63,851 bases of DNA from B18-G4 sp032250805 (GCA_032250805.1 JAVVEM010000017.1:1-63851); one strand, 5' to 3'; counted from the first letter of the stretch, positions 40,038-49,620 are shown. The notes: generated from the letters alone by a model not told the origin. Numbers and translations: made by a program.

Positions 40038-42980
40038 TTGTACTACAACAACCACACATACTACAGCCTCCGCTACGGAACGCTTTCGCCCGAAAACCTG
40101 GTGAAGCTTGCGGTAAACAACGGCATTGATATGCTGGGCATTGCCGACATTAATAATTCCACGGGGGTAATAGATTTTGTAAAAGCCTGCAATGAGGCAG
40201 GGATCCACCCTATTGCCGGAATAGAATTCCGTGAGGGAAACAAATACTTATATACCGGCATTGCCCGTAACAACGAAGGCTTCAGGGAGCTGAACGAATT
40301 TCTTACCGAACACCGGCTGAATAAGAAGTCTCTTCCCGATCAGCCCCCGCTCTTACCCAACTGTTATGTGGTGTATCCTTTTGAAGGTTTGTATCCCCCA
40401 AAACTTCGCGATAACGAATTTATCGGCATACGCCCTGCCGACTCCGGCAGGCTCCTCTCCTCCCCTTTGCGCAGCAAACAGTCGAAGCTTGTAGTAAGAA
40501 ACCCGGTAAGTTTTGCAGGAAAGGCCGGTTTTGAGCTGCATCGCCACCTCAGGGCCATCGGCAACAACACCCTGCTGTCGAAGCTCGATCCTTCGCTGAT
40601 GGCACGCCCTGATGAGCTTATGTTGCCCCACGATGAGGTGCTCAAAGCCTTTGAGTATTATCCCGACATCCTCCGCAACAGCGAGAAAATGATGGCCGGT
40701 TGCCATATTGAGTTCGACTTTCATTCGATCAAGAACAAGAAAACATTTACCGGCAGTCTCTACGACGATAAAGTGTTGCTGGAAAAGCTGGCCATGGACG
40801 GGCTGGAGTACCGCTACGGAAAAAGCAACAAGGAAGCTGAGGCAAGGCTAAGGCATGAGCTTCAACTGATCACCCGCCTGGGCTTTGCCTCCTATTTTCT
40901 TATTACCTGGGACATGATCCGCTACTCCATATCGCGGGGTTTCTATCATGTGGGACGCGGCAGCGGAGCCAATAGTGTAGTTGCTTACTGTCTGAAGATC
41001 ACCGATGTTGACCCCATCGACCTCAATCTTTACTTTGAGCGTTTTATCAATCCCCGCCGAAGCACTCCTCCCGACTTCGACATCGACTATTCGTGGCGTG
41101 AGCGCGATGAGGTACAGGATTATATCTTTAAGCGTTACGGACGAAAACATACGGCCCTGCTCGGAGCCATGTCGACCTTCAAAGGGCGGTCGATCTACAG
41201 GGAATTGGGAAAGGTTTACGGATTACCCAAGGCTGAGATCGACCGCCTGGTTCATCATCCCGACAACCCTGAAGGAAAAAACAGCATCACCGGCAAGATC
41301 CATTCCCTGGCGGAGATGATGGCCGGCTTTCCAAACCTCAGGAGCATCCATGCCGGCGGCATCCTTATATCAGAGGAGCCTATCTGTGCCTATACAGCCC
41401 TTGACATGCCACCAAAAGGATTCCCGACCACGCAGTGGGATATGTATGTGGCCGGCGATATCGGCTTTGAAAAGCTCGATATCCTGAGCCAGCGGGGCAT
41501 CGGACACATACGCGAATGCGCAGATATTGTCGCTGAAAACCAGGGCATCAATGTGGATGTGCACCAGGTTAACAAGTTTAAAAAGGATGAAAAGGTAAAG
41601 TACCTGCTCAGAAATGGCGAAACCAACGGATGTTTTTACGTGGAAAGTCCTGCCATGCGCGGGCTCCTGAAAAAGCTTCGCTGCGACGACTATCTGCGGC
41701 TTGTGGCCGCCAGCAGCATCATCCGGCCGGGAGTGGCAAAATCAGGCATGATGCGCGAATATATCCACCGCTTCCATCATCCCGGCGACTTTAAATACCT
41801 GCACCCCGTAATGAAAGAACAACTGGAAGAAACATACGGAGTGATGGTGTATCAGGAAGATGTGCTGAAGGTTTGCCATCATTTTGCCGGTCTCGACCTG
41901 AGCGACGCCGACGTTCTGCGCAGGGCCATGAGCGGAAAGTTCAGGAGCAGAAAGGAGTTTGACCGTATTGTAAAAAAGTTCTTCAGCAACTGCAGGGAAT
42001 ACGGGTATCCCGACAGCCTGGTAAAAGAGGTGTGGCGGCAGATCGAGTCTTTTGCCGGCTATTCATTTTCCAAGGCCCATTCGGCCTCGTATGCCGTGGA
42101 AAGCTTCCAGAGTCTCTACCTGAAGGCACATTATCCCCTGGAATTCATGGTTGCCGTAATCAATAACTTTGGCGGTTTTTTCCAGCGGTGGGTATATTTT
42201 AACGAGGCCAGGCGCCATGGGGCCGAGATCATGCTGCCCTGCGTAAACCATAGCACCTACAAAACCCGCATTATCGGGAAAAAGATCTATACCGGCTTTA
42301 TCCACATCGAAAACCTGGAAAAAAACCTGGGCAGGGAAATTGCCCTTGAAAGGGACAGAAATGGCAATTTCCGTTCATTGTATGATTTTATACAGCGTAT
42401 GCCGGCAGGCATAGAGCAACTTGTATTGCTGATCCGCACAGGGGCATTTAATTTCACTATGAAGCCCAAATCACATCTGTTATGGGAAACCCACCTGCAC
42501 CTGGGCAAGAACAGTGTAAAACCTTCGGCCTGTACTCTTTTTCAGCAAAAAATAAAGGAGTTTAAGCTTCCTTATCTGGAAAAAAGCAAGCTGGAAGATG
42601 CCTATGATGAGCTCGAACTACTGGGTTTTCCACAAACCATGAGCTGGTTCGATCTGCTGCAAAGGCCCGTAAATGGTGTTGCGAGGGCTGCCGACATGAT
42701 GAAATACGTGGGAAAACGCGTGCAGATGGCCGGGCTGCTGGTTACCATAAAATATGTACGCACCGTAAAAAAGGAGATCATGCACTTTGCCGCTTTCCTC
42801 GACGATAAAGGTGAATTTTTCGATAGCACCCACTTTCCCGATAGCCTGAAAAAGTACCCTTTCAGGGGCAATGGCGTATATTTGCTTTATGGCAGGATCG
42901 TGGAAGAGTTTGGTTTTCCCGGACTGGAAGTGGAAAGAATGTTGAAATTGCCACTGAAACCTGATCCGCGAAGTACCTAG
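40038..42980 (+). CDS. Short DnaE-type DNA polymerase III alpha subunit (DnaE2-like, error-prone)
   Basis: The 980-residue protein is a C-family polymerase shorter than replicative DnaE. It contains an N-terminal PHP domain (1-210) whose metal motifs are degenerate (NNHTYYSLRYG; GIADINN instead of TDH), the palm Asp pair in PDFDIDYSW (about residue 345), the third catalytic Asp in FEKLDILSQ, the fingers region (SFAGYSFSKAHSASYAVESF), and a C-terminal OB region (about 880-960). The start is TTG at 40038, giving the conserved opening YYNNHTYYSLRYG; no ATG is suitably placed. Position after dinB and size fit the DnaE2 partner of SOS mutagenesis cassettes. Confidence 0.92.
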   Translation: MYYNNHTYYSLRYGTLSPENLVKLAVNNGIDMLGIADINNSTGVIDFVKACNEAGIHPIAGIEFREGNKYLYTGIARNNEGFRELNEFLTEHRLNKKSLPDQPPLLPNCYVVYPFEGLYPPKLRDNEFIGIRPADSGRLLSSPLRSKQSKLVVRNPVSFAGKAGFELHRHLRAIGNNTLLSKLDPSLMARPDELMLPHDEVLKAFEYYPDILRNSEKMMAGCHIEFDFHSIKNKKTFTGSLYDDKVLLEKLAMDGLEYRYGKSNKEAEARLRHELQLITRLGFASYFLITWDMIRYSISRGFYHVGRGSGANSVVAYCLKITDVDPIDLNLYFERFINPRRSTPPDFDIDYSWRERDEVQDYIFKRYGRKHTALLGAMSTFKGRSIYRELGKVYGLPKAEIDRLVHHPDNPEGKNSITGKIHSLAEMMAGFPNLRSIHAGGILISEEPICAYTALDMPPKGFPTTQWDMYVAGDIGFEKLDILSQRGIGHIRECADIVAENQGINVDVHQVNKFKKDEKVKYLLRNGETNGCFYVESPAMRGLLKKLRCDDYLRLVAASSIIRPGVAKSGMMREYIHRFHHPGDFKYLHPVMKEQLEETYGVMVYQEDVLKVCHHFAGLDLSDADVLRRAMSGKFRSRKEFDRIVKKFFSNCREYGYPDSLVKEVWRQIESFAGYSFSKAHSASYAVESFQSLYLKAHYPLEFMVAVINNFGGFFQRWVYFNEARRHGAEIMLPCVNHSTYKTRIIGKKIYTGFIHIENLEKNLGREIALERDRNGNFRSLYDFIQRMPAGIEQLVLLIRTGAFNFTMKPKSHLLWETHLHLGKNSVKPSACTLFQQKIKEFKLPYLEKSKLEDAYDELELLGFPQTMSWFDLLQRPVNGVARAADMMKYVGKRVQMAGLLVTIKYVRTVKKEIMHFAAFLDDKGEFFDSTHFPDSLKKYPFRGNGVYLLYGRIVEEFGFPGLEVERMLKLPLKPDPRST

Positions 42981-42990
42981 CGGCAAAGTC

Positions 42991-43818
42991 CTAATCGTTC
43001 CTGTTTCCCCATGGCAACCCGGGGTCGTAGATAAATTTTTTGCTACTGCCCATGCCCTGCAAGCCGGCATCCCTGCTGGTTTTTGTCTCAAATTCGGGCA
43101 CTATCCTTTCGCCACACGGATGAATAAGGTTTTTTCCTTCGGCACGGGGATTTTTTATGGCCGGATCGATGGGATAGGCATTCATAAGCTCAGCAGGATA
43201 AGGTCTTAAAAGTTTTGTGATATCAGACAGGGGCAATTTGAGGTTAAGCCATTTTTTTTCATTCCTTTGCTCAAGGATAACCGGCGAACGGTGATGCGGC
43301 AGCTTTTGCAGCAAGGCATTTGCAGTTGTGGTGATAATGGCAAAGGAGCGGATAAGCTCGCCAGTTTCGCGGTTGATCCATTCATCCCATATGCCGGCAA
43401 AGGCAAAAGGCCGGACATTGTTTTTCAGGTATACCACAAAAGGTTTTGAAAGCTTTTCTTTTACTGTGCCTTCAATAAAAGCATCGGCAGGGATGAGGCA
43501 GCGTTGCGAACGGATAGGTTTCCTGAAAGAAGGCTTGGTAATGATGCCTTTGGCACCTTTATAGGCAGGGTCATCTTCCTTATTATGTTCGCCCTCAGCC
43601 CTTGCATTGATCAGGTACATGGGCTTTTTAGCCCAAAAAGGTGTCATTCCAAACCGAAAGAGCTGTAACTGCCCCGGCTCATCGCCTGTGATGACCGGGG
43701 CCAGCTGGCCTGGCGAAATATTATATGCCGGTTTCCATTCTGTACTCTCTGCAGCACTTACGTTAAAACGCTTTTCCAGGCGCTCGGTCTTTTGTACGAG
43801 AATATATCTTCCACACAT
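42991..43818 (-). CDS. SOS response-associated peptidase, SRAP/HMCES/YedK family
   Basis: SRAP proteins form a covalent bond with abasic sites in single-stranded DNA through the N-terminal Cys. The 275-residue protein shows the catalytic Cys2 in MCGRY, the Asn of YLINARAEG, the RCLIPADAFIEG segment with its Glu, and the active-site His in PHHRSPVILEQ. The C-terminus carries an extra about 30 residues. It faces dnaE2, with only 10 bases between the two stop codons. With the neighbouring translesion polymerases it completes a damage-tolerance cluster. An inverted repeat lies 20 bases upstream of its start. Confidence 0.94.
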   Translation of the reverse strand: MCGRYILVQKTERLEKRFNVSAAESTEWKPAYNISPGQLAPVITGDEPGQLQLFRFGMTPFWAKKPMYLINARAEGEHNKEDDPAYKGAKGIITKPSFRKPIRSQRCLIPADAFIEGTVKEKLSKPFVVYLKNNVRPFAFAGIWDEWINRETGELIRSFAIITTTANALLQKLPHHRSPVILEQRNEKKWLNLKLPLSDITKLLRPYPAELMNAYPIDPAIKNPRAEGKNLIHPCGERIVPEFETKTSRDAGLQGMGSSKKFIYDPGLPWGNRND

Positions 43819-43837
43819 CTACAGGCATTTATGATAT

Positions 43838-43860
43838 AAGTAATACTTCAAGTGTTACTT
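43838..43860. promoter_or_regulatory. Inverted repeat upstream of the SRAP gene
   Basis: AAGTAATACTT (43838-43848) and AAGTGTTACTT (43850-43860) are inverted copies with a single mismatch (a G-U pair in RNA). The element covers the stop codon of the following minus-strand gene and sits 20-42 bases before the SRAP ATG, so it could be an operator. Confidence 0.4.
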
Positions 43861-44850
43861 TATAGGATAATAAACGATTGTTTCCCATTTGGAGGTATCC
43901 GGTTCCTGAGCAGGATCGGTAATATAAGCTTCCCAGGGAGCACCTGCGCTTTCCAGGCCAAGCACGCTCATGTACTGCGCAATGGCATCATGCACCTTGC
44001 CCACATCCTCATAGGCTCCGCGATGCACCGCCTTTACCACTTTTCCTCCCGGGCTCATGACCGACATGATGATATCTTCACCATTGATCGAAACGGCCAG
44101 CGGCACTCCTGCCTCTATGAGTGTTTTTGCTTCAGGGGCCCAGTTATAGTATATGGTATAGGGATGTCCTTTAAATTCTGCATCATTCCTGATGGCGTAC
44201 ATATACAGCAATTTGTAACTATTTTCGAGAAACGCCTCAAACTCTTCCATTGTGACAGAATCTTTAATGGAGATGGCCGGCATGGGTTCAACTTCACCCA
44301 CTTTTATGCCCGGATAGTCGGGAAGGGCTTCACAAACCTTTTTGAGCTGATGTAGTCCTTTATCATAATCAGCCCCCAGGTCTGAATCGATCATCAATCC
44401 ATAATACCGGTAAAGCGGGTTATAGCCCAGGTTTCCGTCGGCAGTCCAGGTAACTACATAACCATCCTCATCTTTATTGAACGTCATCCCCATGCTCATC
44501 TTTTCACTAAATCCCTCAAAACCAAGCTGCCAAACAATCTTCCTATAGGGAACGATCTCTGTGATCATCATTTCTCCTTTTCCCATCTCCTCGCCTTCCC
44601 AGCGATGGATGGCCCCAACTTCACAATTTCCTATAAATTCTTCTTCAACAGTTGAATCCATTTCTGTAGACCAGGGAGTCCAGTATTCCCAGTTTTGAGA
44701 ATCACAAACCATGGAAAAGATCATGTCGCGCTGACCCTTGATCAGCACTGTTCGTTCAACATGGTAGGTGCGGGGCAGCAGGTATGCCACACCGATCAGC
44801 AAGGCGATCAGAACGACCAGCCAGATAATAATGCGTTTCAGTATTTTCAT
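43855..44850 (-). CDS. Membrane-anchored SRPBCC plus GyrI-like domain protein
   Basis: The 331-residue protein has an N-terminal membrane helix (IIIWLVVLIALLIGVAYLLP), an SRPBCC/START-like ligand-binding domain (about 30-180: VERTVLIKGQRDMIFSMV; WEYWTPWSTEMD) and a GyrI-like/AraC-effector-binding domain (about 195-331: AGVPLAVSINGED; GAYEDVGKVHDAIAQYM). Such two-domain proteins are recurrent in Bacteroidota and are thought to bind small hydrophobic ligands; the true role is unknown. A minus-strand TATCTTTG box lies at 44880-44873, 23 bases before the start. Confidence 0.83.
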   Translation of the reverse strand: MKILKRIIIWLVVLIALLIGVAYLLPRTYHVERTVLIKGQRDMIFSMVCDSQNWEYWTPWSTEMDSTVEEEFIGNCEVGAIHRWEGEEMGKGEMMITEIVPYRKIVWQLGFEGFSEKMSMGMTFNKDEDGYVVTWTADGNLGYNPLYRYYGLMIDSDLGADYDKGLHQLKKVCEALPDYPGIKVGEVEPMPAISIKDSVTMEEFEAFLENSYKLLYMYAIRNDAEFKGHPYTIYYNWAPEAKTLIEAGVPLAVSINGEDIIMSVMSPGGKVVKAVHRGAYEDVGKVHDAIAQYMSVLGLESAGAPWEAYITDPAQEPDTSKWETIVYYPIK

Positions 44851-44998
44851 TTTTATTTGTTTTGGTTACAAGCAAAGATAAGCAATGAAAGGCAGCTTGT
44901 AAAGGGGAAAGATGAAAAAGATATAGCAAACGGGCTTCCTGCGATGCGAAATATATGCATTATTGACAAGCCGGTGAAAGGAAATAGCACCAGGCCAA

Positions 44999-45889
44999 CT
45001 AATCATCAGCAGGTAGCTTATCCATCAGCAATTCTTTTTGTTGTTCGACGTCCCAACTGCCATCGTGGATAAATATCAGCATGTATTTGCCATTGCAGAA
45101 AAAGTTGAGATGTTGTTCCTTACGGTCTTTAAGGTGATAGTGCTTGTTTGATATTTCCTGGTCGTGATATTTATTTCTTTGGCTAAAAAAGTCGTAGGAG
45201 GCATTGAATTTCTCAAGGCACTTATCCTCATTCTTATATTTCAGAACAATTGCAATTGTTCCTTCATTCACTGCTGCTACCCCTTCCTCATAATCAAATA
45301 CATCTTTGTAATGGAAAGCGTAAATACCTGAAAGTCCAAGGTTGCCTGAAAAATATTTGGATCCGGCCTCTTCGGGTGCATAAGTCCCGATGGCTTTCAG
45401 TAAAGCAGGTTGCAGCGATGATTTCGGAATATTTGCTGCGATGCATGAGAGCACTTTTTCCAGAACGGCCTTTTCAAGGCTTTCACTATACAGGTATATC
45501 ATATACCTGTCTTTGATGAGTTGCATGAAGCCTTTGCCTGTTCTGGCGGCATCGCCAATCCCAAGATTTTTTGCATTTGTGGTGGCAGTCAGACTGTATA
45601 TGCCCCAGGCGCCTTCGCTGCTGCCCATATCATAAATCTCGGCTCTTACCAGACCCTTGTCTTCCACTGCCAGATCCATAGCCAGCACTTCAACAAAGCC
45701 GAACTCGTGATACAGTTCTGCCCCGCCATTGATCAGGCTGAAAAGGTCGTTACCCACGTATAGTTCAGCTTCACCCGACAGGCTGATCTCGCGGCAATCG
45801 CCAAAATATATAAGGTTATAGATTGATCCCTGTGCTGGCAGGTTCAGCACAACAAATAAGCCCAGTAAATAAGCAAATAATCTTTTCAT
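44999..45889 (-). CDS. Exported DUF6599-like protein
   Basis: The 296-residue product has a signal peptide (MKRLFAYLLGLFVVLNLPAQ) and the DUF6599 signature: LFSLINGGAELYHEFGF (about 55-71) followed by VRAEIYDMGSSEGAWGIYS. No enzymatic motif is visible, and function is unknown. The frame is open nine codons further, but the signal peptide begins at the ATG at 45889. The neighbours on both sides are unrelated by name, so context gives no clue. Confidence 0.8.
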   Translation of the reverse strand: MKRLFAYLLGLFVVLNLPAQGSIYNLIYFGDCREISLSGEAELYVGNDLFSLINGGAELYHEFGFVEVLAMDLAVEDKGLVRAEIYDMGSSEGAWGIYSLTATTNAKNLGIGDAARTGKGFMQLIKDRYMIYLYSESLEKAVLEKVLSCIAANIPKSSLQPALLKAIGTYAPEEAGSKYFSGNLGLSGIYAFHYKDVFDYEEGVAAVNEGTIAIVLKYKNEDKCLEKFNASYDFFSQRNKYHDQEISNKHYHLKDRKEQHLNFFCNGKYMLIFIHDGSWDVEQQKELLMDKLPADD

Positions 45890-46007
45890 TTGGTTTTTTT
45901 TCGCGAAGATAAGCATCTGCCGGGGAACTTTTAATATTATCCACCTAAAGTGCGACCTGGATCATCCCTGTATGCAGCCCGGACGGCCATCCCCGGCACC
46001 AAGTACT

Positions 46008-46949
46008 TTATGCCCGCTCTACTATATTAATTTTGCTCAGATCGGCAGAACCCAGGCCCATTTCCCCGGCTTTGCGGAGTACAGGTACATCTTCAGGATC
46101 TACATCGTTGTAAGAAACGCCCAGTGCATCCATAGCCACAAGATTGGTTCCTGCAAAGACCTTATCCAGCCTGATCATATCGCCGGGACCACCGGGACCG
46201 TTGGATATGATAAATTCTGTAGCATCGCCAATGATCAGGTCCGGTTGACGTAAGAGGTTGATATCGGCAATGCACTGGGCCAGAAATTCGGGGTTATTCC
46301 GATCGCCCGAACCCAGGTGATAAAACACATTGGTTTTACGCGTACAATATCCCATTGAATTTTTCAGGGCACCGGTATAATTTGCACCGGCATGGTGTTT
46401 GGCAATGAACACATTGATGAGTACATCCACTTCTGTAAGGGCTTTGATCACCTCAACATCCTTCAGGCCTTTGGCTCCCTGTATACCGGGCATTTTCACC
46501 CAATCGTCTTCATTGAATTCGGCCGGAAAAATATTGCTCTCTACCTGTGTCACATGTTCAAATAAATGCACGTATCGATCGTAATTCTCACTGCGTTTCC
46601 AGTACGAGGGGTCGACAGCCTGCAGGCAGACCACCTCCCTGGCCCTGGCCTCAAAGCACATATCAAGAGTGGCCAGGGCGATATCGGGATGTACATAAGC
46701 GCCCTTTGTATCGAAGGCTGAATTAATGAGTATCCCTACCCTGGAATCTTTTTTTACAAATTTTTTCATGCCGCCAAGCATTTTTACGGCTTCTTTGGTG
46801 TTTTGCAAAATATCAGTCCCCGTGATCACCGAGATATCTGCTTTTTTTGCGGGACCTGCAGCGAGCACTTCCCGCCCGAAAATGCCTGTTCCGATAAATG
46901 CAGCCGCCCCTGTGGCTGCCGTGTTTTTGATAAATGATCTTCTATCCAT
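46008..46949 (-). CDS. Tat-exported DUF362 domain protein
   Basis: The 313-residue protein opens with DRRSFIKNTAATGAAAF, a twin-arginine signal, which implies export of a folded, probably cofactor-containing protein. The body matches DUF362 (ILINSAFDTKGAYVHPDIAL; KHHAGANYTGALKNSMGYCT; DATEFIISNGPGGPG; AMDALGVSYNDVDPEDV). DUF362 proteins are sometimes fused to ferredoxin domains; none is present here and only a few Cys occur. The substrate is unknown. It is the sole gene of its unit as far as can be seen. Confidence 0.85.
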   Translation of the reverse strand: MDRRSFIKNTAATGAAAFIGTGIFGREVLAAGPAKKADISVITGTDILQNTKEAVKMLGGMKKFVKKDSRVGILINSAFDTKGAYVHPDIALATLDMCFEARAREVVCLQAVDPSYWKRSENYDRYVHLFEHVTQVESNIFPAEFNEDDWVKMPGIQGAKGLKDVEVIKALTEVDVLINVFIAKHHAGANYTGALKNSMGYCTRKTNVFYHLGSGDRNNPEFLAQCIADINLLRQPDLIIGDATEFIISNGPGGPGDMIRLDKVFAGTNLVAMDALGVSYNDVDPEDVPVLRKAGEMGLGSADLSKINIVERA

Positions 46950-47042
46950 TGGTTTTTGAATAAGCTTTAAGATAATGCCATTGTTTTCGAGCAGGTAAAA
47001 ATAATTTAAATTTCGGTGGTAAATGCTACCATTTGTAAAACC

Positions 47043-47065
47043 AAAAAGCCATCCTGTTGGATGGC
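47043..47065 (-). terminator. Terminator of the symporter gene (minus strand)
   Basis: GCCATCC (minus-strand reading 47065-47059), 4-base loop, GGATGGC (47054-47048), then TTTTT (47047-47043). The 47066-47162 interval up to the symporter stop has nothing else recognisable. Confidence 0.85.
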
Positions 47066-47162
47066 GCCGGTATTATGATTGCCAGTGTTATGATCCTATC
47101 CGGAGATTGACTTGCAGGGCCAATTTGATCAGAACCAGCTAAATTTCTAAGTCTTCCTGTTT

Positions 47163-48614
47163 TCAGGGCTTTGCTGCCGGTATCAGCAGGGTAGCAAGCA
47201 CAGCCACAATGGCAACAACGAAGAATGTCATGATGCGGGCTGTAAGCCACTCGTCCATTCCACTGGTGATCCAGAAGATGGTAAAAACCACCCCTGCAAT
47301 AATGGTGATGATGGCTGCCCTTCCGTGAAAGCGTTTCCAGAAGAGTGTTAGCAGGATCACCACCGAGAAGTTGGCGCCTACCCCTGCCCATACCCACCCC
47401 ACCAGGTCGAAGATCAGGTTTGACGGAACGGCATATGCAATGATGAGTGCCATTTCAGCCAGCAATGCTGTTATCGCCCTTGAAAACAGAAGATCGGTTT
47501 TTTTCTTTGATCCCCTGAAAGATGGTTTGATAATATTTTCTGATAATTCGGTAGCTGATAATATTAAAAGTGAGTCGGCGGTAGATATCATGGCGGCGAT
47601 GGCTCCTGTGATAAGGATGGCCGCTATGGCAGGCGGAAATATCTCCAGCAGCACTGCCGGCATGACGGTTTCCCTGTCGGCCAGGCCGTCAGGACCAAAG
47701 ATGGCGATCCCGATCCAGCCGAGTGCCAGGGCACCCATATATGCGATAATGGTCCAGGCAATGCCGATATTTCTTGCCTTTTTGGCTTGTTCTTTGCTCT
47801 TTATCGCCATAAACCGCATGCTAAGCTGGGGCTGTCCGCCCAGATAGCCGAAAAACCAGGAAAAACCTCCCGCAATGACGATACCCACGCTGAATCCCGA
47901 AGCAGCCTGTATCATCGAATTGTATTTCGGACCGGCAAGTTCCAGGGCACCGGGAATACTCGTGGCAAACAGTTCGGGATGGTCGGCGATATACATGATC
48001 CCTACTATGGGACCCGCCACCAGCGTAATGATCATTACGATGGCCTGGATCACGTCGGTATACACCACACTCCTGAATCCTCCGTAAATGGTGTAAGGAA
48101 CAATGATCACTGCCGTGATAACCATAGCAAGGTCGCGATCTATGCCGAACATGGTGTTGAGGGTCTTGCCACCACCCAGAAACTGTGCACCTACATAGAG
48201 GAAAAAGAAAAACACTATGGTTGAGCTGCCGATCAGCCTGATCCACCGGCCCGTCTCACTATGACGTTTGGATATGTATTCGGTAAAAGTGTCGGCCTTG
48301 TACTTTTCGGCTTCATCGCGCAGGCGCCAGGCCAGCAATGCCCAGGCAGTGATAATGCCGGCAACGCACCCAATGGCGGTCCACACCTCCGTAAGGCCCG
48401 TGGCGTAGGCGGCCCCGGGTAGGCCCAGCAAAGCCCACGACGACTCGCCGGTGGCGCGTTCCGAAAGGGCTGCCGCCCAGCCGGGAAGACTACGGCCGGC
48501 AATGGAATAGTCGGAATCGGTCTTCACTTTACGTCCCTGGTAGAGGCCCCAGAGTACCAGCAGGGAGATGTAGGCGATCATCACGCCCAACATAAGGGTG
48601 GTATTGTATTCCAT
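47163..48614 (-). CDS. Sodium/solute symporter (SSS family, PutP-like)
   Basis: A 483-residue inner-membrane protein with about 13 hydrophobic segments. PutP-like features are SIAGRSLPGWAAALSERATG near the N-terminus, ESSWALLGLPGAAY, VVYTDVIQAIVMIITLVAGP (the GFRSVVYTD signature of the family), and a conserved ISTADSLLILSATELSENI segment that includes sodium-site Ser/Thr. Proline is the most likely substrate by similarity, but related family members carry other solutes. Single gene with its own terminator; a hydrophilic tail is almost absent. Confidence 0.9.
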   Translation of the reverse strand: MEYNTTLMLGVMIAYISLLVLWGLYQGRKVKTDSDYSIAGRSLPGWAAALSERATGESSWALLGLPGAAYATGLTEVWTAIGCVAGIITAWALLAWRLRDEAEKYKADTFTEYISKRHSETGRWIRLIGSSTIVFFFFLYVGAQFLGGGKTLNTMFGIDRDLAMVITAVIIVPYTIYGGFRSVVYTDVIQAIVMIITLVAGPIVGIMYIADHPELFATSIPGALELAGPKYNSMIQAASGFSVGIVIAGGFSWFFGYLGGQPQLSMRFMAIKSKEQAKKARNIGIAWTIIAYMGALALGWIGIAIFGPDGLADRETVMPAVLLEIFPPAIAAILITGAIAAMISTADSLLILSATELSENIIKPSFRGSKKKTDLLFSRAITALLAEMALIIAYAVPSNLIFDLVGWVWAGVGANFSVVILLTLFWKRFHGRAAIITIIAGVVFTIFWITSGMDEWLTARIMTFFVVAIVAVLATLLIPAAKP

Positions 48615-48673
48615 GTTTCAAAAATAAAAAATCTTCCGATTTTTACATAATAATGGCCATATGCATTAAATGC

Positions 48674-48681
48674 TAAATTTG
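48674..48681 (+). promoter_or_regulatory. Candidate -7 box for the outer-membrane protein gene
   Basis: TAAATTTG fits TAnnTTTG, 23 bases before the ATG at 48705. The -33 element is unclear. Confidence 0.45.
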
Positions 48682-48704
48682 TATAGAATTAATATTACAG
48701 GAAT

Positions 48705-49604
48705 ATGCCGCAAAAATTACTTCGGGCATCATTTTTTTGCTTCCTCACCATCATGCTGCTGCCTGCCACAAGCCAGGACGATAACTATACGTGGTGGAAC
48801 CACAAGCACAACTGGGATGGCATTACCAACTGGCAATACTACATGAAATATGCCCCGGCATACTTCGGGCCCAATGCCCTGCCCGTTCCCGAGATCAGGG
48901 ATGCCCTTTCAGACAGCAGCATAAAATTTGAAAGCAATATAGACCTGCATTTCAGCCCTGGCGACAAAACGCAGAACATCTTTATTCGCCTCAGCTATCC
49001 CTTCTGGGATGGCCGCATCAGGCTTGAACTCTTCGGAGTGCCTGTTGAACATTTCTTAATGGACACCCTTACACGCGACGAGCGAGTGGTTAGAGACTAT
49101 GATGCCAGGGGTTTTGCCGCCGGCGATTTATATATCAGCACACTGATACAATTGCTTCGCAACCGGCAGAACTGGCCCGACATCATGCTGGGCATCACGC
49201 TTCGTACAGCAAGTGGCGGCAACCTGGGCAATGCCCGGTATACCGATGCACCCGGATATTATTTTGACCTTTCGGCAGGAAAAAACTTTCCTTTATCCCG
49301 TAATTTTCAGTTCAGGCCTTACGCCATGCTGGGGTTTTATGTTTATCAGACCAACCGCGACGACTGGCGGCAAAATGATGCATTTCTTTATGGCATGGGA
49401 CTCTCAGCTATCAGCCCCCAATGGGAATTCAGTGCAAAATGGGGTGGATACAAGGGCTATTTTAATGATGGCGACGCTCCGGCAGTGATCAGGGCCAGTG
49501 CCCTTTATAAACTCAATAAGCTGCATCTCAGCTTATCCTTCCAGCATGGACTGCATGATTTCGAATACAGCTCTGTAAGGATAGGAAGCGTGTTGTTGTT
49601 TTGA
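48705..49604 (+). CDS. Probable outer-membrane beta-barrel protein, unknown
   Basis: I do not recognise the family. The 299-residue protein has a signal peptide (about 1-24, ending LPATSQ) and alternating hydrophobic strands rich in aromatic residues, e.g. FRPYAMLGFYVYQTNRDDW and AKWGGYKGYF, ending ...RIGSVLLF with a C-terminal Phe, as expected for a BAM-dependent barrel of about 10-12 strands. HKHNWDGITNWQYYMKYAP near residue 33 is a distinctive Trp/Tyr-rich opening. It converges with the zinc transporter operon. Confidence 0.75.
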   Translation: MPQKLLRASFFCFLTIMLLPATSQDDNYTWWNHKHNWDGITNWQYYMKYAPAYFGPNALPVPEIRDALSDSSIKFESNIDLHFSPGDKTQNIFIRLSYPFWDGRIRLELFGVPVEHFLMDTLTRDERVVRDYDARGFAAGDLYISTLIQLLRNRQNWPDIMLGITLRTASGGNLGNARYTDAPGYYFDLSAGKNFPLSRNFQFRPYAMLGFYVYQTNRDDWRQNDAFLYGMGLSAISPQWEFSAKWGGYKGYFNDGDAPAVIRASALYKLNKLHLSLSFQHGLHDFEYSSVRIGSVLLF

Positions 49605-49620
49605 AAACCCTGAAAAGCAG

